From Hydrotalea sp. (GTDB taxonomy: Bacteria; Bacteroidota; Bacteroidia; Chitinophagales; Chitinophagaceae), in assembly GCA_027364735.1 (NCBI GenBank), contig DAHXOT010000053.1, forward strand, positions 1 to 49,474: DNA of 49,474 nucleotides, given 5' to 3'. The first letter of the stretch is position 1. The number at the start of each line of letters is the position of its first letter. Position numbers and translations under genes: made by a program. A model generated the notes under the pieces. That model was not told the origin of the DNA and made no database searches. It saw nothing but the letters and a program-made list of their open reading frames with translations. Positions 43,859-49,474 of the stretch are shown here, in pieces.

Positions 43859-46033
43859 TTAAAAGTTTTTTTTCTTTTTTATTTTTTTGATTGGCCTATC
43901 GGATACTTTATTTAAGACCCAGCCAATAAATTTATTGTTTAATGATTTTAAATATTGAATTTGTTGTTGCATATCTAAAGAAATAGACTGATTAGCTTCG
44001 AACACCACTAAAACTTTATCAACAACACTAAACCATTCTTTTGCTTTGTTTAAACTGGTTAATGCAGAAGTTTCTACAATAATAATATCATACACACTTT
44101 TTAGTGTTTCAAATTTTTGAAGTATAGTAGCTTCTTTACAAATTTCAAATAAAGAAATATCTCCTTCCTTTACACCTAAAACATTAATTAATTCCTCTGA
44201 CTGATTTGCCGGATGTATTTTTTCGGTATTTAAGTAATCTTCCAAATACAATTGTGCATTTGATATTTTAGTAATACCGGCATTATAAAAATTACCATCA
44301 ATTAATAATACTCGCTTATTAATTTTTGTGTAAGCATATGCTAATCCAAAAGCAAACAATGTTTTTCCCTCTGCAGGTTTTAAACTTGTTATACCAATTA
44401 TTTTCAATCCATTTAATTCGGCATCAAGCTCAAAACGAATATCTCGCAATAAATTTCTACTATTTTCACTTTCTTTATTTTCACCATGCCACAAATCATC
44501 TAAATCAAGTAAAGAAGATTTTATATAGGGCAAAAAACCTAATGTAATAATTTCTGTTTTGTTCGATAACTCTTTGGGGAGTTTAATAGAATCATCTAAA
44601 TAATATAAAACAAATAAAACAAATAAGCAAAGTACAAAACTTACAATACCTCCTACTATGGTTAATAACACTTTTTTAGAGGGTTGTGCAATGCCCGGTA
44701 TGCCCGCTTCTACTTGTCGGAGTTGAATGGATAATGTAGATTCAATGCTTGTTTGATTATACTTTTTAAGAATTTCAATATATTCTTTACTGGCAAAATC
44801 GATAGACTCTTCATAAGCTTGAATAACAGCTTCGTGCGGAACTAATTTATCGAACTTTTCATTCAATCGCTGTAGCTCATCAGTTAAAGATTTTACACTA
44901 AACTTTGCAATATCTAAATTAACTTCTATGTTAATTTTTTGAAGCACTAAGCTTTCTTTAGCTGCCAGAGGATTTAAGATATATTTATCGGTTGATTGAT
45001 GAATTTGTGATGTTAAAATGTTTTTTACAGAATCAACTTTTTGTTTAAGTTTTGGATCATAATTACTTTTTATGTAATCGTCATTTAATTGCTTTAAAAT
45101 ATTTTTTGTATCAATAATATCTTGATTGATTTGAACAAATGTGCTCTCGAGATATTTTTTGTCTTTAGGATTAAATTTATCTTCTATACTTTTTAAAGCT
45201 CCCGAATAAGCTAAAATATCTTTATCTGCCAATTCTTTTCTGGTTTCAAAATCGGAGATTTGTGCATATAAACTTTTTGCTTGTTCATTTAAATTTAAAA
45301 CTCTATTATCAATTTTATATTTTTTCAGTTGATTTACTTGCGTATCCATTAACGCCTTTTTTTTCTGGAGGATACTATCTAAAAACGCAACAGCTTTTAA
45401 TTCATTTTGCCTAACATTTTCGGAATAATAATTTATAAATTCTTTACAAAAAGTATTTACTACAAAAGCAGATAATAATGGAGAATCCGATTCGTATTCT
45501 ATATCAATATAATCGCTATTATTGGCTCTATAAATTAATAGTTTCTTTGTTAAAGATGCATCATCGTACCCCATTCGTTGCATTGCTTTTTTTAATCCTA
45601 CCTGATCATCAATCCATAACTTAAAATCGCTTTTAGTATCGTATAATTCAGTAAATATTTTTGTAGCATGTTTGCGTGCAATAGTCGATAGTTCTTTTAA
45701 TTGCTTGTTATTAGGATGAAATGCCGAATCGGAAGTAAGGTCATGAATCATTAACTGAAAAGAAACCTGATTAACAACTTTTTTTAGTTGCATCATCTGA
45801 ATAAGGTTACTAAACTGAAGATTAATTTTTGATTCCTGCGGTTCAGATTGGGTATTATCGATAAGTTGTTTTTGCGATTGATCGATTAATCCGGTTGCTA
45901 TTCTGGCATGAGAAGTATAACTATCGGGTAAATGGCGAACAGAATAATAAGTAATAATAACCGCTAATATAGGAATAGCAATAATTATATATTTCTGACG
46001 CTTTACTAATGATATAAAATTATTTTGTTCCAT
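43859..46033 (-). CDS. Wzz/GumC-type copolymerase with degenerate tyrosine-kinase-like ATPase domain
   Basis: Inner-membrane protein that controls chain length and export of polysaccharide. The 724-residue protein has a membrane helix at about 14-32 (YIIIAIPILAVIITYYSV), a long periplasmic coiled coil, a second helix near 460-485 (VLLTIVGGIVSFVLCLFVLF) and a cytoplasmic ATPase-like domain. That domain keeps Walker A in SLKPAEGKT near 550, but the A' motif reads LLIDGNFYNAG (N instead of the second D) and the Walker B place reads IIIVETSALTS (E instead of D). There is no C-terminal tyrosine cluster; the tail is basic (KKIKKKKNF). Kinase activity is thus doubtful. It lies 3 bp after the TolC-like gene. 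Confidence 0.87.
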   Translation of the reverse strand: MEQNNFISLVKRQKYIIIAIPILAVIITYYSVRHLPDSYTSHARIATGLIDQSQKQLIDNTQSEPQESKINLQFSNLIQMMQLKKVVNQVSFQLMIHDLTSDSAFHPNNKQLKELSTIARKHATKIFTELYDTKSDFKLWIDDQVGLKKAMQRMGYDDASLTKKLLIYRANNSDYIDIEYESDSPLLSAFVVNTFCKEFINYYSENVRQNELKAVAFLDSILQKKKALMDTQVNQLKKYKIDNRVLNLNEQAKSLYAQISDFETRKELADKDILAYSGALKSIEDKFNPKDKKYLESTFVQINQDIIDTKNILKQLNDDYIKSNYDPKLKQKVDSVKNILTSQIHQSTDKYILNPLAAKESLVLQKINIEVNLDIAKFSVKSLTDELQRLNEKFDKLVPHEAVIQAYEESIDFASKEYIEILKKYNQTSIESTLSIQLRQVEAGIPGIAQPSKKVLLTIVGGIVSFVLCLFVLFVLYYLDDSIKLPKELSNKTEIITLGFLPYIKSSLLDLDDLWHGENKESENSRNLLRDIRFELDAELNGLKIIGITSLKPAEGKTLFAFGLAYAYTKINKRVLLIDGNFYNAGITKISNAQLYLEDYLNTEKIHPANQSEELINVLGVKEGDISLFEICKEATILQKFETLKSVYDIIIVETSALTSLNKAKEWFSVVDKVLVVFEANQSISLDMQQQIQYLKSLNNKFIGWVLNKVSDRPIKKIKKKKNF

Positions 46034-46036
46034 TGA

Positions 46037-46714
46037 TTAATGAATGTCTGATAATTTTTTTCCAACAATTTCTTCCAAGCTGCTTTTCGCAACCATTATA
46101 GCACTTTGAGAAACAACTATAAATTGTTTTTGATTAGAAGCAGCTACCAGAGCTTTATTATAGTTTTCAAAGGTTTCTTCTCCTTTTTCAAATTTATACT
46201 TTACTTGTTTAAATACACTTTCCAGATCTAAATAGGTATCATTTTGCAATTTCAAAATTGTTTGTTGTTCAATATATTTATAGTATCGGCTTTTTACTTC
46301 AGCTTCAATATTCAAATCATATTCTTTCTTATTTAGTTTAGCAATAGCCAACTCTTCTTTGGCTTGTTTTATATTATGTGGTTTAAATAAAACATTACCT
46401 AAATTAAAATATATTCCAAACTGATAACCTGTTAATGTAGGTGCTACAATGGTGGTTGCGCCTGAAGGGCTATAAGAAAATGAAAAAGTAAATAAATCGA
46501 ACCAAGACACTTGGTTCTTTTTTACATTGTCTTTTGCAATAATTATTTTATGATTAAAAGTTCCCATTCTGGGATAATATAATTTTGCAGTATCAATTAA
46601 TTTATGAAGAAAAACAGAATCTACTTCAGGAATCATTGAATCTTGAGCACTACAGAAAAAAGTACTACATACAAATACAACTTGAACAAATAGGTATTTC
46701 ACAGATAACGGCAT
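46037..46714 (-). CDS. Short TolC-family outer-membrane protein
   Basis: A 225-residue exported protein: signal peptide MPLSVKYLFVQVVFVCSTFF followed by CSAQ. It then has one pattern of helix, beta pair (FTFSFSYSPSG; YQFGIYFNLGNVLF) and long helices with the TolC-type YYKYIEQQTILKLQND and EKGEETFENYNKALVAASNQ. Usual TolC proteins have two such repeats in over 400 residues, so this is a half-length version. It is directly upstream of the Wzz-like gene, where a Wza-type export protein is often found. ATG at 46714 is chosen because it starts the signal peptide; TTG at 46735 is possible. It heads the large operon. Confidence 0.78.
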   Translation of the reverse strand: MPLSVKYLFVQVVFVCSTFFCSAQDSMIPEVDSVFLHKLIDTAKLYYPRMGTFNHKIIIAKDNVKKNQVSWFDLFTFSFSYSPSGATTIVAPTLTGYQFGIYFNLGNVLFKPHNIKQAKEELAIAKLNKKEYDLNIEAEVKSRYYKYIEQQTILKLQNDTYLDLESVFKQVKYKFEKGEETFENYNKALVAASNQKQFIVVSQSAIMVAKSSLEEIVGKKLSDIH

Positions 46715-46757
46715 TATTGGATATTCTTTATTCAATTACCTTATGATACTTTTTTTT

Positions 46758-46765
46758 CAAAAGTA
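46758..46765 (-). promoter_or_regulatory. Candidate promoter of the polysaccharide operon
   Basis: On the minus strand TACTTTTG (46765-46758) is an exact -7 box, 43 bp before the TolC-like start. No convincing -33 box lies 19-21 bp upstream. It sits within an 8-bp inverted repeat, ATACTTTT (46746-46753) and AAAAGTAT (46759-46766). Confidence 0.42.
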
Positions 46766-46930
46766 TATTTGGTTTAATTTGTTTATTCTTAAAGGTAATG
46801 AAAATACTTTTCTTTAAACTAAACATTTCAATTTTTTAAGCAATTAATCGGCTAAATGAAAAATATTTTTTAAGCAGTAATATAATTTTACTTCGAAAAA
46901 GGATTAATTTAGAGTATATAATCCTATGCC

Positions 46931-47545
46931 ATGTCCTTTAAAAATACCATCAAAAACAATCCGCAACTAAAAAAAATTGTTCACCGTTTATTAATTCCTA
47001 AAAACGAAGCCAGACCAAGGTTATGGGTTAAATGGTTCATAAATCCATTTATTCATAAACGTGGAAAAAATGCTACCATTAGGCGTAATATTCGATTAGA
47101 TGTTTTGCCTTTTAACCAATTTTATTTGGGTAGTAATTCTACCATTGAAGATTTTAGTACAATTAATAATGGTGTAGGTGATGTTATTATTGGTCATCAT
47201 ACTTTAATTGGAATGGGGAACACTATTATTGGTCCAATTACAATTGGCAATAATGTAATTTTAGCCCAAAACATTGTTGCAAGTGCTTTAAATCATGAGT
47301 ATCGAAATATTAATTTGCCAATTCATGAACAAAAAATATTAACTGCACCTATTATAATTGAAGATGATTGCTGGATTGCTGCCAATGCTGTAATTACTTC
47401 GGGAGTTACCATTGGCAAACACAGTGTAATTGCAGCAGGTGCTGTTGTTACTAAAAACATTCCTCCCTATTCTGTAGCAGTTGGTAATCCGGCTAAAGTT
47501 ATTAAACAATATAGTTTTGAAATGAATGATTGGATAAGAGTATAA
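46931..47545 (+). CDS. Hexapeptide-repeat acyltransferase
   Basis: Left-handed beta-helix transferase of the WbbJ/maltose-acetyltransferase type, likely acetylating sugars of the polysaccharide. The 204-residue protein has hexapeptide repeats from about residue 60 on (DVIIGHHTLIGMGNTIIG, PITIGNNVILAQN, APIIIEDDCWIAANAVITSG, VTIGKHSVIAAGAVVTKNIP) and the closing PPYSVAVGNPAKVIKQY. The active-site histidine is probably in ALNHEYR near 122. It is on the plus strand, divergent from the TolC-like operon and convergent with the sugar transferase gene. Confidence 0.87.
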   Translation: MSFKNTIKNNPQLKKIVHRLLIPKNEARPRLWVKWFINPFIHKRGKNATIRRNIRLDVLPFNQFYLGSNSTIEDFSTINNGVGDVIIGHHTLIGMGNTIIGPITIGNNVILAQNIVASALNHEYRNINLPIHEQKILTAPIIIEDDCWIAANAVITSGVTIGKHSVIAAGAVVTKNIPPYSVAVGNPAKVIKQYSFEMNDWIRV

Positions 47546-47547
47546 CA

Positions 47548-47606
47548 ATTGCAGAATTAATTAAGAATATTCATTTATAATTTTCTTAATTAAACAAATT
47601 TGCAAT
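47548..47606. terminator. AT-rich hairpin between converging genes
   Basis: TTAATTAAGAA (47557-47567) pairs with TTCTTAATTAA (47583-47593) around a 15-nt loop, and ATTGCA (47548-47553) with TGCAAT (47601-47606) outside it. It lies between the acyltransferase and sugar transferase 3' ends and probably ends both transcripts. Confidence 0.6.
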
Positions 47607-47612
47607 AAGTTC

Positions 47613-48848
47613 CTATACATTTTCCTTCTGAAATAATGCAGGAATTGTTTTCAAGATAAGTTTGATATCGTTAATAAAACTATGATTTTGTGCATATACA
47701 TTATCCAACATCAATCTTTCTTCTTCACTCATTTCTCCTTTGCCACCACGTTTTTCAACTTGCCATAAACCTGTAATACCTGCAGGAGCTAAAAACCTAA
47801 GCGAATATTTATCGGTAGTTAATTTTTCAGCTTCATACAAAGGCAATGGCCTATTGCCAACAATACTCATATCGCCAATAATTACATTCCACAATTGAGG
47901 TAATTCATCTATACTGGTATTGCGAATAAATTTTCCAATTTTGGTTATACGCGGATCATCTTTGATTTTAAAAAATGCGGAGCCCGATTTAGTTTTCTTT
48001 ACATCCATATATGCTTTTTCGCACCACTGATTTTTATCGGCATATATAGGAAATTGGCAAGAAGTTCCTGCTGTTCTGCATGTTTCACACAAATAAACAT
48101 CTTCATCGGTACTGGCTGCTGCCGATTCACCAACAGTTTTAGTTGCGTTATTATATTGATTTAAATGTTTTAAATCTTTTAATCTTTTATCGGCATCTAC
48201 ATACATTGACCGGAATTTAAAAAATTTAAACACTCGATATCCCGTTCCTACGCGTAAGGAATAATAAAATACAGGTCCTTTTGATTCTAACCGTATTAAA
48301 ATATAAATCAATAAAAATATAGGCGATAGCATAAGCAAAGCAAGCCCTGCAAAAAAAATATCAAACACTCTTTTTATAAAAGGTGTTTTATAACGTGTAA
48401 ATCGTTTATGGCTATTTTTTTCGCTTATCTCTTTCCAATGGTCAATTAAAAAATTGGCTCGTATTTCTATGCTTTCTTTATTTAATGGTAAAATAAATAC
48501 CTCAGCAATACCTGCACGTAATGCCAGATTTTTATTATTATCATTAATATGCCGTGGAGGAATTATTAAAAAGAACGGAACATTGGGAAATTTCTTTTTT
48601 TGAAATGTTTCTAATAATGAAATTCCGGCAACAGATAAAATTTCGCTTTGAGAAAAAATAGCAACAATATTTAGTTTTTCTTTTTGCCATCTGTTGGCAA
48701 TTTCAAGCCCATTATTAAAACTAATTATTTGACGTTGATTAAAATTAATACTTGAAAAAAATTCTTTTACAGTATCATCGCACTGTATTAATGCAATAAT
48801 TTCGTTAGTATAATTGGTAGAGGTATTGTTAGTCATAGGATGTAGCAT
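47613..48848 (-). CDS. Initiating sugar transferase with pseudo-receiver domain
   Basis: Transfers the first sugar phosphate to undecaprenyl phosphate to start repeat-unit assembly. The 411-residue protein has three parts. Residues 15-140 look like a response-regulator receiver with lost acceptor site (IVAIFSQSEI where D is expected, ILPLNKE where KPF is expected). Then come one membrane helix near 161-187 and the bacterial sugar transferase domain: KFRSM (211-215), DDPRITKIG (297-305), DELPQLWNV (314-322) and GNRPLPLYE. An insert at about 216-292 carries C254, C257, C264 and C276 (CETCRTAGTSC), like a zinc site. A true receiver gene lies 4 bp upstream. Sugar specificity is unknown. Confidence 0.9.
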   Translation of the reverse strand: MLHPMTNNTSTNYTNEIIALIQCDDTVKEFFSSINFNQRQIISFNNGLEIANRWQKEKLNIVAIFSQSEILSVAGISLLETFQKKKFPNVPFFLIIPPRHINDNNKNLALRAGIAEVFILPLNKESIEIRANFLIDHWKEISEKNSHKRFTRYKTPFIKRVFDIFFAGLALLMLSPIFLLIYILIRLESKGPVFYYSLRVGTGYRVFKFFKFRSMYVDADKRLKDLKHLNQYNNATKTVGESAAASTDEDVYLCETCRTAGTSCQFPIYADKNQWCEKAYMDVKKTKSGSAFFKIKDDPRITKIGKFIRNTSIDELPQLWNVIIGDMSIVGNRPLPLYEAEKLTTDKYSLRFLAPAGITGLWQVEKRGGKGEMSEEERLMLDNVYAQNHSFINDIKLILKTIPALFQKENV

Positions 48849-48852
48849 TAAG

Positions 48853-49257
48853 TTAAGATTTACCGGCTCGCCTTAAAATAACTTTAATTCTCGATTCAAG
48901 TTCTCTTGGATTAAATGGTTTTACTACATAATCATCTGCACCGGCATTCAAACATTTAATACGCATTTCGGAACTTTCTTCTCCCGATAGAATCATTATG
49001 GGTACTAAATTAAAAAAGTCGCTCGCTTTAATTTGAGTAATTAGCTCTAATCCATTTAGCTGAGGAACATTTAAATCTGAAATAATTAAATCGGGAATTT
49101 TGCCACTTTGCAAATACGATAATGCATCCATTCCATTGGTAGCTGTTTCTACATCAAACATGGGCGATAAGTATTCGTTCAAAATGGTTTGCATGTAAAT
49201 ATCATCTTCCACAATAAGGATTTGGGCTTTACCGGAATTAGGATTCTTTGAAGTCAT
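48853..49257 (-). CDS. Single-domain response regulator
   Basis: A 134-residue receiver with no output domain. It has the acidic pair ED in LIVEDDIYMQT, phospho-acceptor D61 in LIISDLNVPQLNG, S91 in MILSGEES and K113 in YVVKPFNPRE, so it should be phosphorylated. It is co-oriented with, and 4 bp upstream of, the sugar transferase that carries an inactive receiver-like domain, which suggests that phosphorylation of this protein controls the start of polysaccharide synthesis by contact with that domain. No kinase gene is in the window. Confidence 0.92.
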   Translation of the reverse strand: MTSKNPNSGKAQILIVEDDIYMQTILNEYLSPMFDVETATNGMDALSYLQSGKIPDLIISDLNVPQLNGLELITQIKASDFFNLVPIMILSGEESSEMRIKCLNAGADDYVVKPFNPRELESRIKVILRRAGKS

Positions 49258-49474
49258 AAGGATATTATTTGGATAAAGGTTATATCATCTAAGATACAGA
49301 AAATATATATTACACTATAATTAATTTTTGCTTCTTAGAAGCTGTTTGAGTTAAATTAGAAAAAAGTTGTAAAGTTTTTGATGAATAGACAAAAGAAGGA
49401 AATCGGTCGTTAAAGAGTTAATGACAAAAAAAACAAATTTTCAACCGACTTCCAGTGGCAAATTTTAGAAAGTT
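49258..49474. other. Gene-free end of window
   Basis: This 217-bp AT-rich stretch upstream of the receiver gene has no supported gene. It contains the short palindrome GCTTC-TTA-GAAGC (49330-49342). A promoter for the receiver-sugar transferase operon is expected here, but no exact TAnnTTTG box was found close to the start. Confidence 0.5.

Noticed and set aside
46043-46052. ATGTCTGAT word at the 3' end of the TolC-like gene
   Set aside because: It is a single copy within coding sequence and has no array around it, so it is probably chance.
49320-49474. Possible insertion-sequence end near the window border
   Set aside because: Only a short palindrome and AT-rich sequence are visible; no transposase frame or inverted terminal repeat can be shown.

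Overview
The window is about 49.5 kb of AT-rich chromosome that looks like a member of the Bacteroidota, probably of the Chitinophagia type. The evidence is GldF and GldG gliding genes, a fused MurF-alanine racemase, futalosine-pathway menaquinone genes, a small DUF2795 protein, few Shine-Dalgarno sites, and several promoters matching the Bacteroidota pattern (TTTG-like box, 19-20 bp, TAnnTTTG). The lineage call is inference from gene content. No plasmid, phage, CRISPR or intact insertion sequence was seen, and no gene-free stretch is longer than about 220 bp.

Layout. 1-2.0 kb: 3' part of iscS, then iscU and iscA (Fe-S assembly), closed by a strong terminator. 2.1-8.0 kb: gldF-gldG, a TerC-family membrane protein and the murF-alr fusion. 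8.1-9.7 kb: tRNA-Leu(TAG) followed after 25 bp by trigger factor. 9.7-24.2 kb: housekeeping genes on both strands: QueD-like protein, mqnB-mqnD, photolyase, a class IV aminotransferase, a Nif3-like protein, a coiled-coil zinc-ribbon protein, a secreted TPR protein, recN, fabI, a SemiSWEET, DUF2795, two lone ABC ATPases, a cobalamin adenosyltransferase, gatC and a receiver-HPt protein.

24.2-33.2 kb is a haem locus. hemH-hemJ face left, and hemA-hemC-hemD-hemE-[four-helix-bundle gene]-hemB-yciI-hemL face right. Together they encode the C5 route from glutamyl-tRNA to haem except coproporphyrinogen oxidase, which is not in the window. The four-helix-bundle gene sits in repeats built from 9-mers of the ATGTCTGAT/ATGTATGAT type and looks inserted between hemE and hemB. 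hemL is flanked by an inverted 27-nt sequence that is GC-rich for this genome.

33.3-49.3 kb is a Wzy-type surface or exopolysaccharide locus, nearly all on the minus strand. It holds a receiver protein, an initiating sugar transferase, a TolC-like outer-membrane protein, a Wzz-type copolymerase with a degenerate kinase domain, five glycosyltransferases, an FkbM methyltransferase, a polymerase and a flippase. A hexapeptide acyltransferase and an ATP-grasp enzyme are on the plus strand. Between the methyltransferase and polymerase genes I found a 49-codon membrane-protein gene whose stop overlaps the polymerase start (TTGA). The points most worth following are the repeat-flanked four-helix-bundle cassette, this small gene, the half-length TolC in the place where an export porin would be expected, and the sugar transferase with a pseudo-receiver domain and a four-cysteine insert.
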